Origin: Rapana venosa
Lineage: Eukaryota; Mollusca; Gastropoda; Neogastropoda; Muricidae
Reading direction: 5' to 3'
Assembly: GCA_028751875.1 (NCBI GenBank)
Contig: CM054134.1
Location: 74,269,957-74,333,956 of the forward strand
DNA: 64,000 nt
Made by a program: the position numbers and the translations under genes. Of the stretch, positions 1 through 13,570 are shown one piece after another. How positions within the stretch are numbered: the stretch's first letter is position 1; every line of letters begins with the position of its first letter. Under the pieces are notes generated by a model, which searched no databases, was not told the origin of the DNA, and was given only the letters and a program-made list of their open reading frames with translations.

Positions 1-560
1 GGTGGTGGTGGTGGATGGTGAAGTGGATGTGAAGATATGCGTGGTGGTGATGGTGGTGGTGGGTGGTGGTGGTGTGAGTGTGGTGGTGGTGGTGATGATG
101 TGAGTGGTGGGTGGTGATGATGTTGGGTGAGTGTGGTGGTTGGTGTGCAGTTGTGTGATTGGTGTGGTGGTGATGATGAGGTGGTTTGGTGATGATTGTG
201 TGGTATGGGTGGATGGTGTGTATGGTGGTGGATGTGGGATGATGTGGTTGGTGATGTGGTATGATGGTGGTGATGAGTGGTTTGATGATGACGGTGGTGG
301 TGGTGGCGATGTGGTGGTGGTTGTGTGGCTATGTGCGTGGTGGGGTTTGTGTATGTGTGGTGAGAGTGGTTGATGTGGTGTGTGTGTGATGATGTGTAGT
401 GGATGTGGATGGATGGTATATGGTGGTGATGTTGTATGATATGATGAAGGTGATGATGTGTGGTGGTGAGATAATAAAAGAGGTTGTAGTGGTGATGGTG
501 TATGAAGGGTGTTGGATGTGATATGTGGTGGGTGGTGATGATTTTGTGTTGAATTAATAA
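1..560. repeat. GGT/GAT-rich simple sequence
   Basis: A strongly G/T-biased strand made of TGG, TGA and GTG units with almost no C. Long frames here are artefacts. Confidence 0.8.
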
Positions 561-939
561 AGCGTGTGTGAAGAAGGTGTATGCGTGCATTATGTGTTGA
601 CAGTTGTAGAGTGACAATAATAGTGTAAGATCAGGTATAAATATGTATGTAGTTATTATATTGATGATAATATGATGTATATATGTATATGACTGTAGTG
701 CGTTGACGATGTCATGTTAATATCGTGTGTATTATCAGATAAGTGTTGTGGTGTGATAAGTGTGGATAAAAAATGTTGGTTGGTTTTTGGAGAGATGTGG
801 TGTTGATGATGATGATGAGAAGGGGGTTGGGGGGTGATAAAACAGTGGTTTAGAGATAAGATAAGGTTTAGGGGGGAAATGATAATATATATATAATTAA
901 GAAATACATAAAGAATTATTAAAAATACAAAATTAAAGC

Positions 940-1850
940 GGGGCAAACCAATTTTTTAAACCTTCAACCATTAAAAAAATATTTTTTTATTTTTTATAAT
1001 TTTTTTAGTTATTTTTTATTTTTTTTAGATTATTTTTTTTATTTTAAATTTTTTTTGTTATTGTTGGGGGGGGATTTTTTGATTTTTATTTTTTAAATTT
1101 TTTTTTTAAAATTTTGAATATTTTTTTTTTATATTTTATTTATATAATGAAATTATTTCCTTTTTTTATATCTGGTTTTTTATTCCCTTTTTTGTTTATT
1201 AATTTTTTATTATAATTTTTTTTTTTTAAATTTATAATTATATATGAAGGGTTTTTTTTATATTAATTTTTTTTTTTATAATGATATATAATGGGTATTT
1301 TATATTTAAAAATTATTATGATTATTATTTTTTAATAATACAAAAATAAACTATATTAACCATATCTAAAAACAAAATTTTAAAACCTTCTCCCAAAACC
1401 CAAATTTTTTACACCCCTTCCCAAACCAATAAACCCAATTTAATTTTAAAAACAAAACATACCCAACCCCACCCACCTAAAAAAATAATAAAAAATATTT
1501 GAAATAAAAAAGGGGCTCAAACCTTACCTCACTCCGGCCCTTATGAGGGGGACCCACCCCCCCTCGCGCACCTTTCCCGACCCAAAGAGGGCGGTCCCAT
1601 TTACGCTGGGTGAACGGGGGGGCTGACTGAAAACCAAAGGGGCGCCGATCACCCCTCCACGTAAACACCTCGACGCGCTTAAAAATTGGCGGGGGAAATG
1701 AGTGCCACCCCCGAGCACCCTCCCCAAAAGATTTATTATAATATTATAAATATATAAAAAATTATAGAGAAGAGAGAGAAGATATAAAAATATATTTAAA
1801 TAAAATATTAAATAAATAAATATATATATATAATACAAAAGTTCTTCAGT
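940..1850. other. Compositionally anomalous stretch
   Basis: Long A, T and C homopolymers (960-1500) surround a sudden GC-rich island (1510-1730) with many G/C runs, then return to AT-rich DNA. No repeat family or gene recognised. The homopolymer style suggests uncorrected read sequence. Confidence 0.5.
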
Positions 1851-2188
1851 TTAAAGTTTGTCGACACACGACGACATTTAAAGGCATCGGTTTTATTTTT
1901 TAAAGCTTAAAGGGGCAAATAACTTGATTTTAGTATGGTTAACAAGGGAATGAGCTAGTATGGGCAGCTAAACTAAAATGTTCAATCTTCTTAAAACTTG
2001 TTTTATACTAATAACTGATTCAAGAACTCGTTTTTCTACAGATATGTCATATAATCCAAGAGTTTTCATTATGTGTTGATAGAAAACGATGTGCTCAACA
2101 GTTTAAAAATAATTTCCTGTTACTGCTGGACCGGGTAAGCGGCAAGAAAACCATTTAACAACACAATGCACAACGTCCTGCCTACGCA

Positions 2189-2352
2189 CGCAAGCACGCA
2201 CACACACACACACGCGCGCGCGCGCGCGCGCGCACACACACACACACACGCACACAAACACACACACACTCTCTCTCAAACATCATCATCATCATCATCA
2301 TTATCATCATCATTATCTATTTTTTATCACACGCGCGCGCGCGCACACACAC

Positions 2353-2391
<39 letters not shown>

Positions 2392-2455
2392 CGCACGCAA
2401 GCACGCACGTACGCATGCACGCACGCACGCACACACACACACACACATCATCATC
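2189..2455. repeat. CA/CG microsatellite
   Basis: CA runs with embedded CGCG tracts (2215-2232, 2332-2344), left-handed-DNA-prone, plus an ATC block at 2280-2315. Confidence 0.85.
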
Positions 2456-2510
2456 ATTTTCTATCTTTTATCAAATGAACGTGAAGTTGTACTGGCACGA
2501 TTTTTTGAGT

Positions 2511-2730
2511 CAGACAGACGGCATACAGACAGACAAACAGCAGCAGACAGACAGACAGACAGGTATAGCAATCAACATACATACAGACGTATCAGACAGT
2601 CAGACAAACAGGCATAGCAATCAACATACATACAGACGTATCAGACAGACAGACAGTCAGACAGATAGGCATAGCAATCAACATACATACAGACGTATCA
2701 GACAGGCAGACAGGCAGGCAGACAGACAAA
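2511..2730. repeat. CAGA repeats with an embedded three-copy 49-57 bp minisatellite
   Basis: GGCATAGCAATCAACATACA followed by TACAGACGTATCAGACAG occurs near 2562, 2611 and 2668, separated by CAGA units. Confidence 0.75.
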
Positions 2731-2939
2731 GAGGATGTGTAGCCTGCAAGCATTGTAGGGAGGAGCTTACTAATGGTTTCGTTCTCTTACCTGTAAAACA
2801 AGCAGGAACAGCAGGGAGATGCTGTGTAATAGCGTATCCATTGTTAGCTCAGGCAGAATGTCTCAGTGCGACAGTCACACCTGCTGAATATGTTTAATCG
2901 TTAAAGTACACTATTACGTGCGTATATACATATTTATAC

Positions 2940-3405
2940 AAAATGCATACTACATGTACACACATGCACGCACAAAAGCACGCACATACACACACACGCA
3001 CGCACGCACGCACACACACACACACGAGCAAGCGCACATAATATTCACACATGCACTCACAGCGCGGGCACGCACGCACGCACGCACACTCAACACATAC
3101 ATACATACATAAACACACTAGCCCGTGCGCGCGCACACATACACACTCACACACACACACATACTCTCTCACCACGCACATACACACGCACGACACATAC
3201 GCACTGGCGCGCACGCACACATCACACACACACATACACACCCGCGCGCGCACCATGCCCGCGCGCACACACACACTCACACACACACACATGCACACAC
3301 TCTCTCCTCACGCACGCACATACGCACGCATGGACTGGCCACACACACACACACACAACACACACACACACACACACACACCATGAGCGGCGCACACACA
3401 CACAT
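2940..3405. repeat. CA/CG-rich microsatellite cluster
   Basis: CA units mixed with GCGCGC and CATA units; all frames here are dipeptide artefacts. Confidence 0.85.
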
Positions 3406-3444
3406 TCCTATAAAAAGTCAACTCTATGCCAATGTCCTTTTGAG

Positions 3445-3895
3445 CCATTAAATACTACACACACTACACACACTACACTACACTACACTCACACACGCAC
3501 TCTAAACACTACAACCACACCACACCACACCACTTACACTACACTACACTACACTACACTGCACTACACTACACCACACCACACCACACCACACTACACT
3601 GCACTACACTACACTATACTACACTACACTGCACTGCACTGGGCATGGACTACGCTATGCTGCACTGCAATGCCTGCGCTACGCTAGCCACTCACCCACT
3701 ACACTACACGCTCTGCACTGCACTGCACTGCACTATACTACACTACACTACCCTACACCACATTACACTACATTACACTACACCACAGAACATTACACTA
3801 CACCACAGAACACCACATTACACCAGCCTACACTACACCCCCCCCCCCCCCCCCCCCCTACACCACAATGCACCACACTACACTATATTACATTA
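3445..3895. repeat. ACACT pentanucleotide satellite
   Basis: About 450 bp built from CACTA/ACACC pentamers with GCACT variants and an internal C-run (3836-3858). Not a known telomere repeat. Confidence 0.85.
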
Positions 3896-4319
3896 CACAT
3901 CTCTGATTATTATGATTCATTTTTGCTTATATTTTGTCTGTTTACTTTCTTTCTTTGTTTCTTTCTTTTCGAGGGCTGGATGTAAAATAAAAAAAAGTCT
4001 TGTACTTATTCTATTACCCTCAGAAATAAATTTCGTTATCATTATCGTTATCATTTCACTACAGTAGTCCCTTATCCGAAAGTAGTTGAAGGGGCATTGA
4101 ACTGACTAAGTTACCAACTCCATGTCCATTCGTGGCGATTGTATAACACGCAAAGCTCTTTTGAGTCAATTCAGTGAGGTTGTTCATTCATTTTCTCTGC
4201 CTCTTCTTCTGCCTCCTTGGACTATGTTTTGCTAGATGACCTTTGAAAGGCTGTCCGATTTTGTGACTTGACAACACCATTAATTTTCAGTTTTCTCTTC
4301 CTTATTTATTTATTCTTTT

Positions 4320-4650
4320 ATCTCGAGGAGAATGGAATAAGTCCTTATGTGCTTTTTTTACATCCAGTCCCCGTGTGTTTGCGGTTTTTGTAAATTCTGT
4401 CATCTGTTCCCACCGGCATATAATGGCCTACTCTTACAAAGAGCGAAACAGGATTTAACGTGTGCGCAAGATATTCTGGTGCGTTCGCACACGGGGCCTC
4501 GGTTATAGTCTCATCCGAAGGACTTTTTGGGGAGAGTGGAGTCTGCACTGATGTTAACCCCAGAGGAAAATATCCCCTTGAACGGGAATCGAACCCGGGT
4601 CGTCAGATTGCCAGCGCAATGTTCTGACCACTAGGCTATCCCGTCCCCGA
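4320..4650 (-). mobile_element. SINE-A, full length
   Basis: Reverse strand: tRNA-like head GGGATAGCCTAGTGGTCAGA with a CGGGTTCGATTCCC B box; core GATGAGACTATAACCGAGGC; body AGAGTAGGCCATTATATGCC; tail ACTGGATGTAAAAAAAGCAC...TTATTCCATTCTCC. The B box and head identify a tRNA-derived SINE; the family name is not assigned. Confidence 0.8.
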
Positions 4651-5229
4651 TCGTAAGAAGTCTTCTTAGCGGTCTGCGGTCTGCCTGATAGTGTTACATA
4701 CTTCTTCATTCATCAACAAGGTCCAGGAAGAAGATGCCAAGAATTTTCCAGAAGCGTCACATTCCAACTGCTTGAGGTCTTTTTTGTAGGTCTGCTGTAG
4801 AAGTCCAGGACTCACAGTTTGGATGCTGGAGTCAACACTGAACTGTTGAAATGGAACATAAACATTAACAACGGCAAGAAAATAAATACCTTTTGTGTTG
4901 ATAGATAGAACAAAACCTCTTACCTGAAAAGTGTAACAGTCCGTGATTGAAAGATAGTGGTATTCAACTGACCGGTAGTCTCAGACACAGGAATGACCGG
5001 AGTGGAACACTGTCTTGCTGCTACACGTGTTGGAACTCTGTGTAAACGTGTTGTTGCTTCTTTGCTTTTGAAGGGAAGGAAAAGAATTCAGATCCACTTA
5101 GGGCGGTGTAGGCCTACTTACTTCTCCTATGTGTCTTTTTCTTGTTTTTGTCTCTTTGTCTGTTTGTCGCAGCTCTTTTTCCTCATCCACCTCTATCTCT
5201 CTCAACCCCCCCCCCCACTTCTCTCTCTC

Positions 5230-5905
5230 TTGAATGTGTTTGTGTGCGTACGCGTGCGTGCGTGCGAGCATGTGTGTGCGTGCGTGCATGCGTGTGTGCA
5301 TGTACATGTGTGTGTCCGTGTGTGTGTGTGTGTGTGTGTGTGCGTGCGAGCTCGTGCTATCGGTATTTATGTATAATTATTTAAATTGTGTGTGGTTTTG
5401 GGACTGTATGTGTAATTTCCAGTGTAAATGAAACAGAATAGAACGTATATTGCTGGGGATCACTTTCCAGACGACAAAACAACAACCAACCAACCAACTA
5501 AACAAAAACCCCAAATACAAAACCAAAACACCTCAATACTTGTATGGCCTCACTGCCACGTTTATCTCTGTGTCTATGCTGAAACTCCACTAGTACATCA
5601 TTGATTTGATGTCCATATTTAGCATTCAGGTGTAACATACATTGCCATGATAAGGGTGGCTTTCTTTATCTTGACCACTTGCTGGTCGTCCTGCTGTTTG
5701 ATAGTCCAGTCAATCAATTGACAGTGATTTTTTTTTGTTTTAAAATTGACAATGTGAATTCGGCACAGCTAAAAGTGTCAAAATTACAATGTGTGTGTGT
5801 GTGTGTGTGCGTGCATGCATACGTGCGTGCGTACGTAGGTGTGTGCGTGCTTAGGTGTGTTTGTGTGTGTGTATGTGCGTGCGTGTGTGTGTGTGTTCCT
5901 TGGTG
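5230..5905. repeat. Two GT microsatellites
   Basis: GT/GC runs at 5230-5350 and 5790-5900; between them is unique AT-rich sequence with no gene. Confidence 0.75.
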
Positions 5906-6794
5906 TTGTGTTGACTCAGATTTTATCTCAAAGTTTGATTGAACTGTGAAAGACTATCAGACTTCATCTGCACACTCACCCAGCAACAGAAAACACTGCT
6001 CACTCTCAATACACCATGCAATCACTTGAAACAAAGATGTGTGTTTTCCCGCAAAGCATTTTTTAATTTAAATATTCTCCTTTGTACATAAAGCTTCAAC
6101 ATGAAAGAATTATATCAACACTTTCACATGCTACATTACAACAAAAGACATATGCTGTTTGCTACAAAAAATACCTGATGCTTTATTATTAAAATCAAGG
6201 TAAAATCACAGTGGCAAAAATACTATGGTGTTTGGGGGGGGGTTTTGTATTTTTTTTATAAAGCAGAATCAGGTATATACATGATCATATAGAATGCAAG
6301 TAATTGGCAAAAATATGTTTTTTTTAAAACAGAATCAGTTATATACATGGTCATAATTATGAAAAGCAAATGCAATGGTCAACGTAGACCAATATCTAGA
6401 ATACAAGAGGCACCAATCATGTTCTTCTCTCAGTAATTTGCTGAGCTTCTCTGGTTGAATTCTAGTTGATAATTATTCTAACTGTACAACAGTCAGGACC
6501 ACCATCATATTTTTTAACGCAGGTAAGTGCACTACAGCAAGATATACACGAGAATGAAATGGTGCAGTAGATACAGAATGCGCATGCACGTGTGTGTGTG
6601 TGTGGGGGGGGGGGGGGGATACATCAGTTGTGCCGTCAGTGCCTGGGGCTTATCACAGTTCTTGATTAAACCATTGACGCTGGAGGCAACAGCAAAGTGA
6701 GAGGCTGTATGACAAATGGCTTTTCCACTCATGGAATTCCACTTTACAGCTTAGTCTTTAGTGATCGACTGTGACTCTCTGACTAGGAGGCTTG

Positions 6795-7015
6795 ACTCGC
6801 ACAGTCCTTATGTGCTGCAGCCCTGGGGGCTAGTTGGCCTTTGGAGAACATCTCCAATGCTGACTGTCCTTATGCCCACTTGGCCGAGAGAGTGGGGATG
6901 TACTGTGGGCAAGGCATCTCCACTTTAATCAAATTTCTGCCCAATTTCCAAAACAGCAGCTGCCTCCTCTGCTGTTTTGGAGGTCACCGTCGAACACGAT
7001 GGACAAACCATACAT
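6795..7015 (+). repeat. Repeat H copy 1
   Basis: Contains AATCAAATTTCTGCCCAATT, CAGCTGCCTCCTCTGCTGTT and TCACCGTCGAACACGATGGA. The inverse copy is at 20452-20600. Confidence 0.55.
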
Positions 7016-7567
7016 CAGTTAAAACAACTGTGTATATTACATTACCAAAAGTAGACTATAAAGCAGAATGTCAATAAACAATCATAGCAATATATACAAC
7101 ATTGCATGTGCGCCATAGAAAGCAAAGTAATTCGTTCACAAAATTGGCATCAAACTGGCATTCCACTTTCAAGGGCAGACGTGTATTGAGAACCCTATGA
7201 TAAGGGCAAGAAAGAATGAGAGTATATAGACCAACACTCTGATAACATCACTTTGGAAACGATTATTTCGTCAATTCTCAGAAGCCTTAAATTCTTCTCC
7301 TCTCTTCTTTGCGTTCCCGTATGAGGTGAGATAACCCTGCTGTATGGTCCAGGAGAGGTGCTGGAAATGACATGCTATTATTTCTCCCAAACACGTCGGA
7401 TGGTGTAAAAAGCCAGCGAGAGAAGAAGAAGATGAGGCGGGATGTGTAGTGCCTGGTCTTCTCCTGTGCTTATCATAACTATGCAGGCAGTCTGCCTGTT
7501 TGCCTCAGCTGACACATTCTGACTTTAGAATAGCTTATTTTTTGTACAAGATGCATGCTGGGTATAA

Positions 7568-7760
7568 TCCAGAAACATCTTGCGCACACGTTTAATCCTG
7601 TTCCGCTTTTCGTAAGAGTAGGCCATTGTGTGCCGGTGGGAACAGATGACAGAATTCACAAATCCGCATACACACGGGGACTGGATGTAAAAAAGCACAT
7701 AAGTGCTTATTCCATTATCCTCACTATAAAAAAATTTTATTTTTTTATTTTAATTTTAAA
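7568..7760 (+). mobile_element. SINE-A, 5'-truncated
   Basis: Body and tail only: AAACATCTTGCGCACACGTT, GTAGGCCATTGTGTGCCGG, ACTGGATGTAAAAAAGCAC, then an A/T-rich tail. Confidence 0.75.
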
Positions 7761-7774
7761 AACTAAAAAATAAT

Positions 7775-7975
7775 CAAGTTTCCATAATCCACCGCTTCCG
7801 GGATCTTTAATACGCATATGAGATCTGCTGCATTTGTATATACACAGGGTGAATTAAAGCACTGGCAGGTCTGCAGACAAGTTGACCTGGAGATCGTTAA
7901 TCCAGGAACATTGCCTTCATTACTTATGAACATCTTCAGAAACAGTTTTGTTTCCACGGATTTGTTTGCCATAAC
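7775..7975 (-). mobile_element. SINE-G fragment
   Basis: Reverse strand shares GTGCTTTAATTCACCCTGTG, AGCAGATCTCATATGCGTAT and TTAAAGATCCCGGAAGCGG with the copy at 22185-22445; the tRNA-like head is missing or worn. Confidence 0.5.
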
Positions 7976-8443
7976 TGAATATATGCAACGGAAGAATCTT
8001 CAGTCATTATATGAGAGCCTATTATCTGACCAACAGTTGGGATATTGAGAAAAAGTAATAGGGTGACAGACTTTCATGAGTACAGTGTGTACTCAACAAT
8101 CCCCTCAACACTTTACACTATCCTTCCTGACCTCCCTTTCAACAGATTTTCAGCTGCCATAGCGCGCTTTGGAACTAACTGTACATGACAAGAAGACCAA
8201 ACGGAACACGAGTGATGACAACAATATTTCTTTGACCAGAACTGACATGACATAAATAACCTCTTTATGTACAATCACTTTACACATACAATCATTTTGT
8301 ATTTATAAGATTTACAACTGCATCTCTCTTTCCGAGAGGCTTTTGTCTTCTGTTAAACCATCTCCTCCCTCTTGTCCTATTGTAATGCATTACGTGACGC
8401 TCCACCATCAAAGCAGTCGTCTTGCTCCTGATCCACTTTTCCG

Positions 8444-8530
8444 CTAATAATAATAATATAATAATAATAATATGTATGGAATTTATATAGCGCTGAATCT
8501 TGTAAAGCAACAAATCAAAGCGCTCAGATG
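8444..8530 (-). mobile_element. L2/CR1-like LINE 3' tail (ATT repeat)
   Basis: Reverse of GCGCTTTGATTTGTTGCTTT...AGCGCTATATAAATTCCATA plus ATT units, identical in layout to the end of the element at 45085. Confidence 0.7.
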
Positions 8531-8574
8531 ACTTTTTTTTTTTATGCATGGTTGCGGGTTTTAAAAAAACATTT

Positions 8575-8828
8575 TGTCATCTGTTCCCACCAGCACACAA
8601 TGGCATACTCTTTTGAACAGCGGAACAGGATTTAACATGTGCGCAAGATGTTCTGCATGCGTTCGCACACGGGGCCTCGGTTTATAGTCTCATCCGAAGG
8701 ACTTTGACATTCAGTTCGATTTTTTGGTCAAACTGGGAAAAAGCGAGGCTGGGAATTAAACCCAGAACCTCATGGTTTACTTGTTGGAAGGCAAACGTCT
8801 TAACCATCCTGCCACCTTCCTTCCTTAC
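8575..8828 (-). mobile_element. SINE-A body joined to a different tRNA-like head
   Basis: The SINE-A body (8575-8700, reverse) meets the usual GATGAGACTATAAACCGAGG core and AAGTCC, but then continues into a different head: GGTGGCAGGATGGTTAAGAC and a B box GGGTTTAATTCCC. It is a chimeric or sister SINE family. Confidence 0.65.
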
Positions 8829-9132
8829 TAGGAGCCATTTTAGGCAGATGGGGATCAGGTTGTCGATTTGGAGATTTTGATTGATTCTTAAACTACAGCC
8901 ATTCCGGTACCTTGTGCTGAAGTATCAAGGCATAATTGTGTTTTCTGTTGCTTTTAAAAAACCCACAAAAAAACACATTTAAAAACACCCAAGCCCTCAT
9001 ACTGACCACCCATTACTGTGCAGAACTTATTAATTTCTCATTTTGTCACTTTCTGCGGTCTATCATTTCAAGTTGTAATACCTTTTCATAGAAACTGTCC
9101 GATTTTCAATCTGTTTTCTGTATTGAATAGCC

Positions 9133-9342
9133 TTCGGATGAGACTATAAACAGAAACCCCGTGTGCGAACGCATGCAGAACCTCTTGCGCACACGTTAAA
9201 TCCTGTTCCGCTTTTCAAAAGAGTAGGCCATTGTGTGCCAGTGGGAACAGATGACAAAATTTACAAAACCACATACACACGGGGACTGGATGTAAAAAAG
9301 CACATGAGTGCTTATTCCATTATCCTTGATATAAAAAAAAGT
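9133..9342 (+). mobile_element. SINE-A, truncated at the core
   Basis: Starts at the CTTCGGATGAGACTATAAAC core and runs to the tail TTATTCCATTATCCTTGATA. Confidence 0.75.
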
Positions 9343-9421
9343 CATCCGAGCGCTTTGATTTGTTGCTTTACAAGATTCAGCACTATATAAGTTCCATACA
9401 TTATTATTATTATTATTATTA
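9343..9421 (+). mobile_element. L2/CR1-like LINE 3' tail
   Basis: GAGCGCTTTGATTTGTTGCT, then CAGCACTATATAAGTTCCAT and an ATT run. It follows directly on the end of a SINE-A copy. Confidence 0.7.
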
Positions 9422-9814
9422 CAGATTAACAACATATCAATAATAATCAATTGACCTCCGGTGCAATGCGACTCAACTCATTATGAGGGGAAGCATCACG
9501 TACAATTTTCTCAACTTGTTTTGTTTCCTTTTCCAATCTTTAAAAACAACAACAATAAAACCAAACCCCCCCCCCCCCCCCCCCCCCAACAAAATAAAAC
9601 CAAATTTTAAAAAAACATCATGCTTGTCCATTTCCACTGGCAGGTGTAGATTTAATCAAATTTCCCTTGCTGACAAGATCAAACGAGACAAAGCATTGCT
9701 CCTAAGGAAAGGGTAAGGTTGCAAGGTTACAGAGGTTTGAACTCAGCGTTTTCCTTCCCTAGAAGCGCTACTGTACCTAGCTGATGAACCTCATCTATCT
9801 ATCCATGACAAGGT

Positions 9815-10165
9815 CACCTGGTGGTTAGAGTGATGTGCATTGTGCTAGTGATCTTCTGACCTGGGTTCAAACCCCGTTTAAGGGGATATTTTTCCTCTGG
9901 AGTTAACATCAGTGCCGACTCCACTCCCCCCAAAAGTCCTTCAGATGAGACTATAAACAGAGGTACCATGTGAGTACGCACGCAGAACATCTTGCGCACA
10001 TGTTAAAACCCATTCCCCTTTTCGGAAGAGTAGGCCACTGTGTGCCGGTGGGAACGGATGAAAAAATGTACAAAACTGCATACACATGGGGACTGGATGA
10101 GAAAAAGCACACAAGTTCTTATTTCATTATCCTCAAAATAACAGAATAAAATAAATAAATGACTC
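9815..10165 (+). mobile_element. SINE-A, full length
   Basis: Head CACCTGGTGGTTAGAGTGAT, B box GGGTTCAAACCCC, core GATGAGACTATAAACAGAGG, full body and an AATAAATAAATGA tail. Confidence 0.75.
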
Positions 10166-12019
10166 GAGCACGTAAAGCAACAAGTGTAGTGAGGTATACA
10201 GAGGTATACAGAACACAAAACATTGTCATAACACCTTGCTGTTGTTCTTGCTTGTATGCATAAGAATGATTCAGAAAAGGCATGCACTGGATTACAAACT
10301 TCTTATGGATACCACTTTATAATGCGTGAAGCAAAGAAATACTAGCTGGTCAAAATCATCACAGTCTTTGTCAACAATAATCTTCATATTACAGACACAT
10401 ACACATATCAAATATCATAGTCTCAACAACATTCTTAACATTACACACTCTCAGGTTAAAATCATCTATTATTTGAAAATCATACATTGTTTGAAGTCTG
10501 AATTAGTTATAAATACAAATGTATCATTATTTCACAAAAAATGTTGGCAATTAATTATAATTATGCAATTAAATATAATCAAACTTAGCTACATAAATTG
10601 TTTCTCAATATGAGACTAGAGAGAATAAAATGGTATTGGAAGCTGCATAGCGCTATAACTGGAAAAAAAAACCTTGTAAAAGCAAGTGTGTGTGTGTATG
10701 TATTCTACCCTAGAATACACACACACACACACACACACACACGTATATGAGCAAACATGTGTCTACACATGCATGCTGTCTAAAAATGCGCTGCCACAAA
10801 ATTGCAAGCAAGAATGCCTAAGGATATTGCCTACATATTATACTACATACAAAAAGACAGTCTGTGCATCAAAGACATAAGGCACATCAACAAACAACAC
10901 AACACACAACTGCTACATACCACTCATAATTATTATTTCTCCCGAGGTCTTGTTGGGCATTTCCAAGCTTAACACCCTGAGGATCACCCAGAATATGCAC
11001 TCACTCACTCATCACACCTGGCAATTACTGTGACCATGACAATGACCATGACCATGAGTAAACACATACTTTGATCAAGTCAGTACAATAAACGTAATAG
11101 TTATAATTAGATTCAAACAATCACTATCTCAATGAGCCAGTCATACTCACAGCTTCAATTTTCAGCTATTTGACAGAAGCTTGATCTATATACTTCCTCA
11201 TTAATGTTTGTTACATGAAACACTACAAGTGCAGGACTTTTCCTTCCCCCAAAAGTCAAGCTTCAACAGTTTTGTAATCATACTGATATATCAACTCCAT
11301 TCACATTTATGGAGATAAACAACAACAAAAGGCACAAATGTGTTTTGAGTTTTACGGTTTTCCACGTCAGTGAAAAATAAAGTTTAAAAACAAGGCAACA
11401 GAAACAGGGATAAAAGAATAGGAGATAGGTGTGTGATAGTGAACAAACAAGAAATAAATAGAACTTCTGGTAAAAAACAGAGAAAAAAACTTCAATAGAC
11501 AGAGAAAAGAAAGTTTTAAAAGGGTGAAATAGCTCACACACAAAAAACCAAACCAAGAACAAAAAGAACCAACAAAAACCCTTCCCCCCCCTAAAAAAAC
11601 AACAACCCAAAAAACAAACAAAATACAAAACAAAACAAAACACAAAACAAACACCTAACAAACAGACAAACAAACAACAACCAACAACCAAAACGACCAA
11701 GAGCAACAATAAAAACCATACAAACAAAACAAGAAGAAGAATGATCACTGTCTTCTAAGCAAAATGCAGAAACACGCAGAATATTGGCTGGTATAGGACA
11801 TAGAGGACATCTTTTTCAGTTCTTGTCATTTGTTTTAACTTTGTCAGACTTTGTGTGTGTGTGTGATGTGTGATAAGTGATTCTGTGTGGGAGTTTGTGT
11901 GGGATATCATGATTGCATGCCTCTGTGTGAGTGTGTGTCTTCAATTTAATGTCAGTTCACTCTCAGTGATATTAGGTGTGTTTGCGATTGTGTGTGTGTG
12001 CACGCGTGTGCATGTGTGT

Positions 12020-12066
<47 letters not shown>

Positions 12067-12760
12067 TACATGTGTATGTTTACAGAGAGGAGAAGCATAA
12101 GCATGCCTACAGCAATCTGAAGACTGAAAAAGATGGGAAATAACAATAAAAAAGAAAATTAATAATACAAAAGCAGATTATTAGCATGCATGTCAGCAAC
12201 ACTTTTTCATTAAATCCATTTACTACTATTTAGGTGAAAAGAAAATAATACAAAAGTACATAAGTAGCATGCACATCAGCAACACCTATCCATTAACTCC
12301 ATTAACTGTTTAGGTATAAAATGAAATCAATGAAGAACATAAGAAAGTATATTCAAAATGAGTCACACAAGAAAGCACATACACACATACATGCACGCAT
12401 GTATGCATGCACGCACACACACACACCATTAAGCAATAAGTGCTTATTCCATTATCCTCAATATAAAATAATAAAACAAAAAATAAAATAAATAAAAAAT
12501 TAAAACCATTCACACACTCTTGGAATAGTTTTCATTGTTTTTTTCTGATCACATATCAAAAACATATTTAGACACAATAATGATACTGGCTCTTTGGTTG
12601 AATAACAAAAGCTCACATCAAACAAAACAATCAAAACATGATCACAAAAATAAACACCCTGTTAGCAAACCATGTACATTTTCCCAAAGACAAAATTTCT
12701 TTTTAAACCCAGCAATCACTCCTTCCTACTGCTCTCATCTTTCCAACCTTCCCACTATTC
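10166..12760. other. Intergenic sequence, no gene seen
   Basis: AT-rich, with a CA run (10715-10742), a GT run (11980-12064), a short SINE-A tail (12433-12480) and an A/C-rich low-complexity block (11530-11740). No conserved coding signal. Confidence 0.6.
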
Positions 12761-12972
12761 TGAATGCATGCACACACACACACACACACGCATGCACGCA
12801 CGCACACACACACTCACGCACGCACGCACAAACACACACACGAGTAAGGCAAGGTGGGTAGATTACATTACAATTTCTTTTTTTAAATCCAGAAAAATTT
12901 CATTCAACACCCTTGAACTTGATCATGACTGCTTGACCCAAACACTGCAGAACATGTCACCATGTGTTCATT

Positions 12973-13570
12973 TCAATCAGAATGTCTTTGTGAGGTCATG
13001 TGCTCAGGTCAATCAGAATGTCTTTGTGAGGTTGTGTGCTCAGTTCAATCAGAATGTCTTTGTGAGGTCATGTGCTCACTTCAATCAGAATGTCTTTGTG
13101 AGGTCATGTGCTCAGTTCAATCAGAATGCCTTTGTGAGGTCATGTGCTAACTTCAATCAGAATGCCTTTGTGAGGTTGTGTGCTAAGTTCAATCAGAATG
13201 CCTTTGTGAGGTTGTGTGCTCAGTTCAATTAGAATGTCTTTATGAAGATGTGTGCTCAGTTCAATCAGAATGCCTTTGTGAGGTTGTGTGCTAAGTTCAA
13301 TCAGAATGCCTTTGTGAGGTTGTGTGCTCAGTTCAATCAGAATGTCTTTGTGAGGTCGAAGAATCAGTTTAGTGTGTGCTCAGTTCAGCATGTGCTCAGT
13401 TCAATCAGAATGTCTTTGTGAGGTCGAAGAATCAGTTTTAGTGTGTGCTCAGTTCTCTGTGTGCTCAGTTCAGCGTGTGCTCAGTTCAATCAGAATGTCT
13501 TTGTGAGGTCGAAGAATCAGTTTTAGTGTGTGCTCAGTTCTCTGTGTGCTCAGTTATCTGTGTGCTCAGT

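Noticed and set aside
2166..3451. His/Thr/Ala/Cys/Val-rich frames
   Set aside because: CA/GT/CG microsatellite translations; the same applies at 14.3, 20.3, 21.2, 23.8, 28.6, 36 and 37.4 kb.
3445..3895. CACTA transposon or telomere array
   Set aside because: CACTA here is only the pentamer unit; there are no terminal inverted repeats and the unit is not a known telomere motif.
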